Source: Methanobacteriota archaeon
GTDB taxonomy: Archaea; Halobacteriota; Methanocellia; Methanocellales; Methanocellaceae
DNA length: 10,761 nt
NCBI GenBank assembly: GCA_023436075.1
Contig: JAEZKS010000197.1
Location: forward strand, 1 to 10,761
Direction: 5' to 3'
Of the stretch, positions 1 to 6,155 are shown in pieces. Position 1 is the stretch's first letter. Every line of letters starts with the position of its first letter. Below the pieces are notes generated by a model that did no database searches, had not been told where the DNA came from, and worked only from the letters and a program-made list of their open reading frames with translations. The translations under genes and the position numbers were made by a program.

Positions 1-71
1 TCCATGCTGATCTCGTCCGTCTGGATGTCTATCAGCGTGCCGTAGATGTCGAACAAGATCGCGACGATCAT
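1..71 (-). CDS. HAD-superfamily hydrolase, N-terminal fragment (runs off the left edge)
   Basis: Only the first 23 codons are visible, reading MIVAILFDIYGTLIDIQTDE and three more residues. The segment FDIYGTLID is a typical HAD motif I: a hydrophobic strand, then a DxYGTL in which the first Asp would be the phosphoaspartyl nucleophile. HAD proteins are mostly phosphatases, but substrate specificity cannot be read from this fragment. The ATG (69-71) overlaps the TGA of the upstream phosphotransferase gene as ATGA, so the two are almost certainly co-transcribed and translationally coupled. The kinase-like/phosphatase-like pairing suggests work on one phosphorylated metabolite, which is inference only. 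The rest of the gene lies outside the window. Confidence 0.75.
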   Translation of the reverse strand, partial: MIVAILFDIYGTLIDIQTDEISM

Positions 72-1057
72 TCCGGGAGCACCTCGATCTGCCTGACGCC
101 TCGCTCGACCAGGAACTTCCGGTGCCCGGAGCTCCAGTAGCCCAGCATTGCGACCTTGAACAGGCTCTGGGAGATAAAGAAGGGGAGCATCCGTTCGATC
201 TCGTGGCGGGCGCAGTCATCAGGCTCGTAGGAACGCAGGAAATGCTCCACGAACGGCTCCGCGGCGGAAGCGTTGTGTTTGAGGTAGGCAAACTGGTGAG
301 AGAGTTCGGCGGCCATGGCGCCAAGGTCCACGCACGGGCTGCGCCGTGGGCGGCTTCGCTCTACGTCGAAGGCACAGATGATTCCCTCGCTGATCTTAAA
401 GTTTGAGGGATTGGCGTCGCCGTGGACGGTGACGCCTCGCTGGCCGAACAGCGGCAGGAAATCATACCAGCAGGCGAGCGCTTTCATGATCCGGCGATGG
501 TGGCCGTCGAGCACGCCCAGTTCCTCGAGGTAGAAGAGCGACTTCAGGTATGAGTAGAACAGCTCGCACTGGTCTACGAAGTAGCTCTGCGGCATGACCG
601 TGTGGATTTTCTTCAGCAGGCCTGCGGCCAGTTCCAGCCCCATGTACAGGTCTGCCTCGCTCCGCCTGCCCTCGATAGCCCCTGTCATGATGGAGAGCAG
701 CGATTCCCCATCTTTATACAGCGTGGCGAGCGCGCAGTCGGCTTTCTCGCTGCAGCCGAGTGCCCGCACGATCTGGTACCGGCCCGAGGTGAACCCTCTG
801 CGCTCGAACTCCCGCAATGCCCGATACTCGGCATCCATCTCCCGGGCCGGCTCATAGGTCGTCCCGGTTCTTCCGAGCGTGCGTCCGAAAAACTTGACGT
901 GGACCATCTGGTTGTCGATCCAGTAGATCCTGGTGTCGTGGGAGGCTGCCTGCGGCTCCCTCATGGATGAGACTTTCCAGTCACCGCCCCGGCCGAACAG
1001 CTCCGGGTGCTCCCGGGCGAGCCTCAGCATCCACTGCGCCATGATGTCCTTTTGCAT
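68..1057 (-). CDS. APH-type phosphotransferase family protein (aminoglycoside/choline kinase fold)
   Basis: A 329-residue protein with the signature of the aminoglycoside phosphotransferase/choline kinase-like fold. VHGDANPSNF at residues 211-220 is the catalytic loop (Asp214 as base, Asn219 as metal ligand). Asp231 in AFDVE is the metal-binding Asp equivalent to the DFG Asp. Lys55 in VHVKFF is a candidate ATP-contacting Lys. The family phosphorylates small hydroxyl-bearing substrates; nothing here identifies the substrate, and drug resistance should not be assumed. Its stop overlaps the start of a HAD hydrolase (ATGA), so the two form an operon. Two starts are possible: the ATG at 1057, used here, and an ATG five codons later preceded by AAAGGAC. 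An AT-rich TATA-like tract lies immediately upstream (about 1060-1092), which suggests a very short leader. Confidence 0.8.
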   Translation of the reverse strand: MQKDIMAQWMLRLAREHPELFGRGGDWKVSSMREPQAASHDTRIYWIDNQMVHVKFFGRTLGRTGTTYEPAREMDAEYRALREFERRGFTSGRYQIVRALGCSEKADCALATLYKDGESLLSIMTGAIEGRRSEADLYMGLELAAGLLKKIHTVMPQSYFVDQCELFYSYLKSLFYLEELGVLDGHHRRIMKALACWYDFLPLFGQRGVTVHGDANPSNFKISEGIICAFDVERSRPRRSPCVDLGAMAAELSHQFAYLKHNASAAEPFVEHFLRSYEPDDCARHEIERMLPFFISQSLFKVAMLGYWSSGHRKFLVERGVRQIEVLPE

Positions 1058-1059
1058 CG

Positions 1060-1092
1060 CTCTATATATTATATAAATTACAATATATTACT
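1060..1092 (-). promoter_or_regulatory. AT-rich TATA-type promoter region of the phosphotransferase gene
   Basis: On the minus strand this reads as a run of TAATATATTGTAATTT followed by ATATAATATATA directly before the start codon. Several TATA-box registers are possible. With the usual archaeal TATA-to-start distance of about 25 bases, transcription would begin at or just inside the annotated start, giving a leaderless or nearly leaderless message. Confidence 0.45.
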
Positions 1093-1179
1093 TCTTCCAG
1101 GATTACGAAGAAAAGAGCGATAGATTGACTGGCCGCTGTCGTTTTGCCCGTGTTTCGGCTATGCGTCGTACGATCTTCT

Positions 1180-1385
1180 CGCCAAGAGCGCCAAGGGTAT
1201 CAAGGGCCCAGGACATTACAGCTCGCCAGGCACGCCAAGAGGCCAAGCACGCCAAGAATGATTAAAACAAGATGCTCCAGTATGCCTTTTGTTAAAAAAG
1301 CTTGGCGTGCTTGGCTCCTTGGCGCACTTGGCGCGCTGTAAACGTTCCTGGCGTGCTTCATCTCCCTGGAGCCCTGGCGAGAGTT
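1180..1385. repeat. Interspersed GCCAAG/CTTGGC repeat cluster
   Basis: GCCAAG units, often with a C or CAC between them, occur repeatedly on the plus strand from 1181 to 1256. Complementary CTTGGCG units occur from 1300 to 1335, and degenerate CTGGCG copies continue to about 1380 (for example CCTGGCGTGC near 1350 and CCCTGGCGAG near 1372). The roughly 7-8-base period resembles the short heptamer-type repeats seen in intergenic DNA of several bacterial and archaeal genomes; that comparison is from memory and was not checked. No transposase is associated with it. Confidence 0.65.
1218..1339. repeat. Large imperfect inverted repeat (42-base arms, 38-base loop)
   Basis: The left arm (1218-1259, beginning ACAGCTCGCCAGGCACGCC) and the reverse complement of the right arm (1298-1339) agree at 34 of 42 positions by hand alignment. 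The innermost well-matched block, GCCAAGCACGCCAAG, is identical in both arms. The loop (1260-1297) can itself pair AACAAGA with a TTTTGTT segment. Transcribed from either strand it would form a long hairpin. It could be a non-autonomous palindromic element or a by-product of the repeated GCCAAG units. Confidence 0.8.
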
Positions 1386-1524
1386 TTCGTTCTACAGGAG
1401 CCCGAAACAAGGACTGATATGACAGTCATAGCCGGGAAAATCAGTCGCTCAGCCCTGCCCCGGCACGTAAAACGCGCGCGAGGCCGCGTCCGACCAAAGC
1501 CGGATGCCAGCGTTAATCGGTATA

Positions 1525-2166
1525 TCAAATGACCGAGTCGATCCAGATGATATCCATCGTGTCGAGATCGATGACTGCCGCCTGCCCTTCCGCGGCATAT
1601 CCGGGGTTAATGATCCACGCGCCATCCTTGATCTTCCCGCGCTGCTTGTGGATGTGGCCGCAGATGATCACGTCTACCCTGTCCAGCGCCGACCGCAGGG
1701 CCTTGCTGCCGGCGGGGCCGTGTTCCGTCATGTCGAGCGTCTCGAAGGGCGGCTGGTGCGTGACGAGTACGGTCTTGCCTGAATGCGGGTGGCTCAGCAG
1801 GACGTCCAGCAGCTTGTAAGCCATGTTCTCCTCGGAGACCTCCGATGGCGTGTTGTTGCCCGTCTGCGTGGAGTAGCCCAGGCCCATGAACTCCCGGCCC
1901 ATGATGACCCGGGGTGTCTCGTCCAGGTTCACCGCGTACGCACCGATGGCCTGCGCCACTTCCGGCGTGTCCCAGTTGCCCGGCACGCAGAGGACACGTG
2001 GGCAGAAGTGCTTGAGGATGGAGATGCTGCGCACCGCGTTCTCCGGCGGCCCGCCATGGGTGAGGTCGCCTGCGACCACCACCGCATCCACCGGGTCGCT
2101 CTTCCTGACTATGCCGTCCAGCCGGAAAAATTTCCCGTGGATGTCCGCGAGGGCAAGGACTTTCAT
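1525..2166 (-). CDS. Calcineurin-like metallophosphoesterase
   Basis: A 213-residue cytosolic protein with the full metallophosphoesterase motif set: ADIHG (Asp8, His10), VAGDLTHGG (Asp34), PGNWD (Asn64, Asp66), THQPP (His137) and CGHIHK (His171, His173). These residues build a two-metal centre that hydrolyses phosphoesters. Length and motif spacing fit the small Icc-related/YfcE-like archaeal phosphoesterases. Possible substrates include phosphodiesters or nucleotides, but none can be assigned. The ATG at 2166 is chosen because the conserved strand MKVLALADIHG begins there, as usual for the family. There is no good Shine-Dalgarno sequence. The gene stands alone on the minus strand, divergent from the zinc-ribbon gene at 2286, with which it shares a 119-base intergenic region. 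Confidence 0.9.
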   Translation of the reverse strand: MKVLALADIHGKFFRLDGIVRKSDPVDAVVVAGDLTHGGPPENAVRSISILKHFCPRVLCVPGNWDTPEVAQAIGAYAVNLDETPRVIMGREFMGLGYSTQTGNNTPSEVSEENMAYKLLDVLLSHPHSGKTVLVTHQPPFETLDMTEHGPAGSKALRSALDRVDVIICGHIHKQRGKIKDGAWIINPGYAAEGQAAVIDLDTMDIIWIDSVI

Positions 2167-2285
2167 AGTAGTGAAATTGTCGTCCGGCTCTTAAAATTGT
2201 TGCGGAGATACCGCTCCATGGAAAACCATCATAAAAGCGGAACATCGTTTTAAGCATCAACGTCCCTTTATTTTACGGGATTTTC

Positions 2286-2669
2286 ATGATGGGCGAGCCA
2301 GTCGAGGGCAGCAGATGGGACCTGGTGAAAGAAGCCCCGTGCTACAAATGCCACCGGGGAACAAGCCAGCTTATCGAGATCGGCCCGACGAACGCGACGG
2401 TCACCTGCACGCACTGTTTTACCAAGCGCCACTATACGCTCCACGAGATCGACCTGCCCGACGAGCGACCCGTGTTCGAGAAAGCCGGCTACCGCCGCCT
2501 GCACGACGTCTGGGACATGGCCTACACTGCCCGCTGTCCCAACTGCGGCAACTGCGCGGACAACGAGGTAAACGTGGATGAGCGCAGGATACGCACGTTC
2601 TGTCCCGAATGTTATTTCACGAGGCTGTATGAGTTTAACATGTACACCGAGCCACGCTCGAGAAGATAA
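2286..2669 (+). CDS. Small protein with two four-cysteine zinc ribbons, function unknown
   Basis: A 127-residue protein with four CxxC knuckles that pair into two zinc ribbons: Cys19/Cys22 with Cys41/Cys44, and Cys84/Cys87 with Cys106/Cys109. Cys90 is an extra cysteine in CPNCGNC. Each ribbon holds strand-like segments between its knuckles, such as QLIEIGPTNATVTC. The C-terminus is basic (EPRSRR). Such ribbons usually bind nucleic acid or act as protein adaptors; I do not recognise the family and assign no function. Two adjacent ATGs (2286 and 2289) are both plausible starts. A small open frame follows 22 bases downstream and may be co-transcribed. Confidence 0.75.
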   Translation: MMGEPVEGSRWDLVKEAPCYKCHRGTSQLIEIGPTNATVTCTHCFTKRHYTLHEIDLPDERPVFEKAGYRRLHDVWDMAYTARCPNCGNCADNEVNVDERRIRTFCPECYFTRLYEFNMYTEPRSRR

Positions 2670-2691
2670 TGGCTCTTCTATTGAAACGTGG

Positions 2692-2982
2692 ATGGTCTTC
2701 ATCGATCCCGAAACCGGTGCCCGTGCCAGTGGCGTGATAGCATTAGCATACCTGAATCATCTGCCCGTAAGGGCAAAAGAAACCTGCTTCGGGCTGATGA
2801 TCGAAGGCGAGCGAGAAATGATCCGGGGCTTTATGGCACTCCTGCGCGATGCATTTCCTTCCGGCCTATACCTCAAGCGCAGGCCGTTTTCAATCGATGA
2901 TACCCGGATTTGTGCCCGCACCTTCGGCACAATGGGTTTACGGCGTGTGGCAAAGCAATTCAAATTTCACAATCACTCGTAG
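2692..2982 (+). CDS. Conserved-looking 96-residue protein, function unknown
   Basis: The frame is open from 2578, but its first 38 codons lie in or just after the zinc-ribbon gene in another phase. The ATG at 2692 (MVFIDPETGARASG) is therefore the sensible start, 22 bases after the zinc-ribbon stop. The 96-residue product mixes a hydrophobic N-terminal half (VIALAYLNHL, CFGLMIEGEREMIRGFMALL) with a basic C-terminal half (LKRRPFSIDDTRICARTFGT) and has two cysteines (32 and 74). There is no signal peptide or membrane segment. The balanced composition and central amphipathic helix look like a real folded protein, but I do not recognise it. No strong ribosome-binding site is visible, so translation may depend on read-through from the zinc-ribbon gene. 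Confidence 0.6.
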   Translation: MVFIDPETGARASGVIALAYLNHLPVRAKETCFGLMIEGEREMIRGFMALLRDAFPSGLYLKRRPFSIDDTRICARTFGTMGLRRVAKQFKFHNHS

Positions 2983-2983
2983 G

Positions 2984-2996
2984 GAAATATCTTTAT
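2984..2996 (+). promoter_or_regulatory. Probable TATA box for the presenilin-like protease gene
   Basis: The AT-rich stretch GAAATATCTTTATCC sits just after the stop of the preceding gene and about 20-25 bases before the ATGATG at 3012. That spacing would give a leaderless or nearly leaderless transcript. No Shine-Dalgarno sequence precedes the start, which is consistent with this. Confidence 0.4.
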
Positions 2997-3011
2997 CCTC
3001 TCGCTGTGCCT

Positions 3012-3950
3012 ATGATGGTTAGTGGCGTGATACGTTTGAAGCTGAAAACAGCCAACCTTCTCGGGCCGCTCGGCCTGGCGATCTTCATGCTGATCGTACA
3101 GGTGATCGCCCTGGCGCTCGCGGTCCCGCTGAAAAGCAACGACATGAGCGCGTTTGAGAATCCGGAGAGCTTGCTGAACCCGCTCATCTACGTGGTGCTC
3201 ATCCTCATTTACGCGATCATTATCCTTGCGATCATCAAGTACAAGCTGCGGTGGCTGCTCAAGGCGATCATCACCTTCGCAGTGCTCTCCACGTTGATCT
3301 ACGTCTTCATCGGCGTCAGCGGGTTCTTCATCGACGATCCGCTGAGCAGCGTCATCGTTATGGCCGGGTCCCTCGTCCTGGCAATCGCGCTGACCGCCCT
3401 CATGATCGTCTACCCCGAGTGGTACGTAGTCGACGTGATCGGATTGCTCACCGCTGCCGGGGCAGCCGCGCTTTTCGGTGTCTCATTGGCTGTTCTGCCG
3501 ACGCTGCTGTTACTGATCGCGCTGATCGCCTACGACTACATAGCCGTATACAAGACGAAGCACATGCTCACGCTGGCCGAGGGTGTCACGGAACTGAACC
3601 TGCCCGTCCTGTTCGTCTTGCCGACGAAGCTCAACTACTCATACATCAGAAACAAGGCGAAGATTAAGGATCGGAAAGAAGGGGAGCGCGAAACGTTCAT
3701 CATGGGCCTCGGAGACGCGGTGATGCCCACCATTCTTGCTGTCTCGGCCAACGTGTTCATCGATGCGCCCGGGATCGGGTTCGTCAACTTCCCCGCCCTC
3801 GGCACGGTGATCGGCACGCTGGTCAGCCACGCTGTGCTCATGTACTACGTGCTGAAGGGAAAGCCGATGGCCGGGCTGCCGTTCCTGTGCACGGGCGCGA
3901 TCATCGGTTTCGCTGCCGGATGTCTCGCCGCAGGGGTAAACCCGTTTTAG
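3012..3950 (+). CDS. Presenilin/signal-peptide-peptidase-like intramembrane aspartyl protease (family A22)
   Basis: A polytopic membrane protein of 312 residues from the ATG at 3012, with about nine hydrophobic segments. The A22 signature is complete: IAYDYIAVY (Asp175) in one helix, MGLGDAVMP (Gly232-x-Gly-Asp235) in the next catalytic helix, and the PAL motif at 261-263 (NFPALG). The two aspartates form the catalytic dyad that cuts transmembrane helices. The hydrophilic stretch between them (residues about 205-228, basic) matches the loop between TM6 and TM7. Archaeal presenilin homologues have this size and order. The frame extends upstream to 2910, but those 34 codons lack family character and overlap the previous gene. 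The natural substrates of archaeal members are unknown. It converges on nog1 with only 12 bases between stops. Confidence 0.92.
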   Translation: MMVSGVIRLKLKTANLLGPLGLAIFMLIVQVIALALAVPLKSNDMSAFENPESLLNPLIYVVLILIYAIIILAIIKYKLRWLLKAIITFAVLSTLIYVFIGVSGFFIDDPLSSVIVMAGSLVLAIALTALMIVYPEWYVVDVIGLLTAAGAAALFGVSLAVLPTLLLLIALIAYDYIAVYKTKHMLTLAEGVTELNLPVLFVLPTKLNYSYIRNKAKIKDRKEGERETFIMGLGDAVMPTILAVSANVFIDAPGIGFVNFPALGTVIGTLVSHAVLMYYVLKGKPMAGLPFLCTGAIIGFAAGCLAAGVNPF

Positions 3951-3962
3951 CCTTGCTGCCGC

Positions 3963-4985
3963 CTACTTTTTCTTTCGCGACGGCGGCAGTTCAGGTGTCC
4001 CTTCCGGTTCAGCTTCGGGAGGCTTTTCGCGTCGGGGTGCCCGTTGTAGCATCTCGACAAGGTGATCCTTGACCTCGTCGACGCCCTCTCCAGCGAGCGT
4101 GGACATCTGCATGTCGGCGCGAGTTTCTGCATGGGGCACGTCGATCTTGTTAGCGACCACCAGGACCGGCATCCTCACCGTATTTCGGACTTCGTCGAGG
4201 AGTTTCTCCTGCTCCGCCATGGTAAAGCCGCACTCTTCGCTTGGATCAATTATGAACAGGAGCACTTCGCCCACATGCCGCAGCGCGGAAATAGCCTGTC
4301 GCTCGATGTCATTCCGCTCTTCCAGCGGCCGGTCGAGTAGCCCGGGCGTGTCGATGACCTGGTACCGGCGCTTGTTCCTGGTAAAATGGCCGATGATGAT
4401 GCCTTTCGTGGTGAACGGGTACAGGGCGATCTCCGGCTTAGCGCTCGAAACGCGGGCCACGAAGCTGGACTTGCCGACGTTGGGGTATCCCGCGACGACG
4501 ATGGTAGGCTCGTCCTTGATGTCCGGCAGGTCGCGAAGCTTGTTTCGGGTGTCATTCAGGAAGCGCAAGTCGCGGTCGATATCATGGACGATCGACGCCA
4601 TGCGGGCGAATGCCTGCTTGCGTACCTTCACCGGGTCCTCGCTCTTGCGGATCATGCCGACGTACTTGCGGGAAATGTCTTTCGTCTTGTCCGCCGCCCA
4701 GGCGATGGACGATAGGGCCATTTTGACCCTGTCTACGCCCGCCAGAATGTCTGTGATTTCGCGGTAGAACGGTCCGATCTTGTCAAAGCTTGGCCAGTCC
4801 CGGGCCGCGTTCCTGAGGTTGTCGGACAGGATGTTACCCGCGGTCAACACCATCGACTCCTCCACCTCTCGCTTGTCGGTATACTCCCCGCCGAGCTTGC
4901 CCCGGCCAGCCCGGACGGCTCGGGAGAACGCTTTGTCCACCAGCTCGTCCGCCGTGGGTACCGTCCCTATCTTTTCGAAGATCAT
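3963..4985 (-). CDS. nog1: Nog1-type GTP-binding protein (OBG/DRG-class GTPase, large-subunit assembly)
   Basis: A 340-residue GTPase with an N-terminal helical domain (residues 1-155, the Nog1 N-terminal region) followed by the G domain. G1 is GYPNVGKSS (166-174), G2 is FTTKG (191-195), G3 is DTPG (212-215), G4 is NKID (279-282) and G5 is around STLAGEGV (295-302). Gly-Tyr-Pro-Asn-Val in G1 and the helical N-terminal extension fit Nog1 better than Obg, DRG or Era. Eukaryotic Nog1 acts in 60S subunit assembly, and the archaeal protein is presumed to act on the 50S precursor. The C-terminal tail is Pro/Glu/Lys-rich (EKPPEAEPEGTPELPPSRKKK region) and probably disordered. The start at 4985 matches the conserved MIFEKI-like N-terminus and lies about 35 bases from a strong TATA box. 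Confidence 0.92.
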   Translation of the reverse strand: MIFEKIGTVPTADELVDKAFSRAVRAGRGKLGGEYTDKREVEESMVLTAGNILSDNLRNAARDWPSFDKIGPFYREITDILAGVDRVKMALSSIAWAADKTKDISRKYVGMIRKSEDPVKVRKQAFARMASIVHDIDRDLRFLNDTRNKLRDLPDIKDEPTIVVAGYPNVGKSSFVARVSSAKPEIALYPFTTKGIIIGHFTRNKRRYQVIDTPGLLDRPLEERNDIERQAISALRHVGEVLLFIIDPSEECGFTMAEQEKLLDEVRNTVRMPVLVVANKIDVPHAETRADMQMSTLAGEGVDEVKDHLVEMLQRAPRREKPPEAEPEGTPELPPSRKKK

Positions 4986-5020
4986 GATCGAACCTGCTGT
5001 CGCCTTTTCAGTTAGCTTAC

Positions 5021-5028
5021 TATATAAA
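5021..5028 (-). promoter_or_regulatory. TATA box of the nog1 gene
   Basis: On the minus strand this reads TTTATATA, within GATTTATATAGTAAGC. It lies 36 bases upstream of the nog1 ATG, which predicts a transcription start near 4998 and a leader of about 13 bases. Confidence 0.6.
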
Positions 5029-5072
5029 TCTAAGCGCGACGGCGCACATCAACACAATAATATAGCAGGCTG

Positions 5073-5086
5073 ATTATAATATATTT
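5073..5086 (+). promoter_or_regulatory. Possible TATA box facing right
   Basis: The stretch ATTATAATATATTT is followed by an abrupt change to very GC-rich DNA. Read on the plus strand it would start transcription near 5107, producing either a leader of about 120 bases for the gene at 5230 or a separate small RNA. It could instead be a second minus-strand element for nog1; the orientation is not settled by sequence. Confidence 0.35.
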
Positions 5087-5121
5087 GTCTCAGGCCGTCC
5101 GGCCGGTCCGGTGCGTGACCG

Positions 5122-5163
5122 GGCCTCGGGCCCTCGTGTTGAGGCCTCGGGCCCTCGTGTTGA
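5122..5163. repeat. Perfect tandem duplication of a 21-base GC-rich unit
   Basis: Positions 5122-5142 and 5143-5163 are identical 21-base copies, each starting GGCCTCGGGCCC and ending TCGTGTTGA. Because the unit is 21 bases, the antisense frame carries a heptapeptide repeat, but that frame is not a convincing gene. Just to the left, CCGGT (5108-5112) and ACCGG (5118-5122) form a 5-base-pair stem. GGCCTC (5122-5127) can pair with GAGGCC (5141-5146). Confidence 0.85.
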
Positions 5164-5229
5164 GCGGCAAAGGCCGGTCGGATAAACAGCGAAAACGTTA
5201 TCCTATGGCATGACGCATTGGTGGTTTTG

Positions 5230-5466
5230 ATGGAAGAGCGAGAAATTAGCATGGGAAGCGGCTGGAAGATGACCATCCGTGAGGACGTTGACAAGTACGG
5301 CAAGAAGTTCATCGAGATAGCCAAAGTCCGGAAAGACCGGAAGATCGGCCGGTTCAAGCTCAACCCCCGCTATGCGAAGAAGCTCGGAGAAGAGCTGATC
5401 GCCGTCGGCAACGAGCTGGAAAAAGAGGGAGACCTCGGCGACGATTCGCCGGAGACGGAAGAGTGA
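5230..5466 (+). CDS. Small charged protein of unknown function
   Basis: A 78-residue soluble protein from the ATG at 5230. Further starts are possible at TTG 5218 or at ATG 5251, where the product would begin MGSGWKMTIRED. A lysine-rich core (residues about 13-55, with KYGKKFIEIAKVRKDRKIGR) reads as alternating strands followed by a helix. The tail is strongly acidic (KEGDLGDDSPETEE). The layout of short strands, then a helix, loosely recalls small nucleic-acid-binding proteins, but no motif supports a specific family. GGTGG at 5221-5225 region is a weak ribosome-binding candidate. It converges on the AT-hook protein gene with nine bases between the stops. Its leader may include the GC-rich tandem duplication. 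Confidence 0.65.
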   Translation: MEEREISMGSGWKMTIREDVDKYGKKFIEIAKVRKDRKIGRFKLNPRYAKKLGEELIAVGNELEKEGDLGDDSPETEE

Positions 5467-5475
5467 GCCCGTGGC

Positions 5476-6117
5476 TCATCGCTTCCTGTAGACTCCTTTC
5501 TTTCCTGGCTTTTCGACCTTCTCGATAATCTTTTTCTCCAGCATGCGGTCCCGGATCAGTGGGAAGTAGAACAGTCTGAAGGTAGGGTATGGCACGCCGA
5601 TGGCCGAGGTGTCGTAGTCTTCCTTGAGCATGCCGACTGTCAGATTGTCGCCGGTCTCCAGCTTTCTCTGTACCATTTCAAACGCGTTGATCAGCGGCTC
5701 AGCCCTGACCTTTCCGTACCGGTCGTGAGACAGGAACCACTGTACGTCGTCCCGGACGTCGTACCCGGTGCCAGCTGCGGCACGTTTGCCGCCCGTCTTA
5801 CGCCCGACGGCGGTATCTATCTTCCTGGGCCTGCCGCGAGGACGCTTTGCCGGAACTGCCGACGCCCTGCCCGGCTCAATGCATTCGACCTTATCCTGCA
5901 ACTGCTTGACCCGGTCCAGGATGTTGTCGAGCTTGATCTGAAAGCTCTCCAGGGACGGCTGTGCCCCGGCCCCGGACTCCATGACGCTTCTCAGGATGAC
6001 GTTCAGGTGCTTGGAGAATTTTTCCTTACCTTTGGTCCGGCCGAGCCAGTCGGCGACGTCGCTGTCGATCGTTCCGCCTATTCTTACCTTCCTTTTTGCC
6101 TTCGCTTGGGCTGCCAT
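5476..6117 (-). CDS. Putative DNA-binding regulator: RHH-like N-terminus, coiled coil, AT-hook, C-terminal domain
   Basis: A 213-residue basic protein with four visible parts. Residues 10-48 (KVRIGGTIDSDVADWLGRTKG onward) look like a strand plus two helices of the ribbon-helix-helix type. Residues 56-81 form a heptad-like helix (LDNILDRVKQLQDKVECIE), probably a dimer coiled coil. Residues 91-99 (KRPRGRPRK) are a classic AT-hook core, which grips the minor groove of AT-rich DNA. Residues 118-213 form a separate domain with a helix-rich, basic end (LEKKIIEKVEKPGKKGVYRKR), possibly winged-helix. I infer a sequence- or AT-rich-DNA-specific regulator or chromatin-like protein. Its start codon lies in a perfect inverted repeat with a TATA box and an AAGGAT Shine-Dalgarno sequence, arguing for autoregulation. 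Confidence 0.75.
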   Translation of the reverse strand: MAAQAKAKRKVRIGGTIDSDVADWLGRTKGKEKFSKHLNVILRSVMESGAGAQPSLESFQIKLDNILDRVKQLQDKVECIEPGRASAVPAKRPRGRPRKIDTAVGRKTGGKRAAAGTGYDVRDDVQWFLSHDRYGKVRAEPLINAFEMVQRKLETGDNLTVGMLKEDYDTSAIGVPYPTFRLFYFPLIRDRMLEKKIIEKVEKPGKKGVYRKR

Positions 6118-6139
6118 AACTATCCTTATATATAGTTAT
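6116..6139 (-). promoter_or_regulatory. Candidate operator: perfect 8-base inverted repeat over the start region of the AT-hook gene
   Basis: ATAACTAT (6116-6123) and ATAGTTAT (6132-6139) are exact reverse complements separated by eight bases. The element covers part of the start codon (6115-6117), the AAGGAT ribosome-binding site and the predicted transcription start. A bound repressor dimer would block initiation, and the same palindrome in RNA could hide the start. Confidence 0.6.
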
Positions 6140-6146
6140 CATTTTG

Positions 6147-6155
6147 TTATATAAA
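6147..6155 (-). promoter_or_regulatory. TATA box of the AT-hook protein gene
   Basis: On the minus strand this reads CTTTATATAAC. It lies about 34 bases upstream of the ATG, so the expected transcription start (about 6125) falls inside the inverted repeat at 6116-6139. Confidence 0.6.

Larger units (their letters stand above)
1058..1524. other. Gene-free interval with GCCAAG-repeat element
   Basis: This 467-base interval lies between the 5' end of the phosphotransferase gene and the 3' end of the phosphoesterase gene. Open frames here (1144-1341 and 1302-1532 on plus, 1216-1410 on minus) are low-complexity products of the repeat and resemble no protein. Besides the promoter at 1060-1092 and the repeat element at 1180-1385, I see nothing recognisable in 1093-1179 or 1386-1524: no tRNA fold and no obvious terminator for the phosphoesterase gene. 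Confidence 0.6.

Noticed and set aside
1607..2260. Long minus-strand open frame of 217 codons overlapping the phosphoesterase gene
   Set aside because: It is an out-of-phase reading of the metallophosphoesterase gene, with Arg/Gly/Ala/His-rich low-complexity product; the in-phase protein has all family motifs.
5049..5363. Minus-strand open frame with a repeated heptapeptide (HEGPRPQ)
   Set aside because: The peptide repeat is only the translation of the 21-base tandem duplication, and the frame overlaps the more plausible small gene at 5230-5466.
5230..5466. PC4-like or other specific nucleic-acid-binding identity for the small charged protein
   Set aside because: The strand-helix pattern is suggestive, but no diagnostic residues match; naming a family would be a guess.
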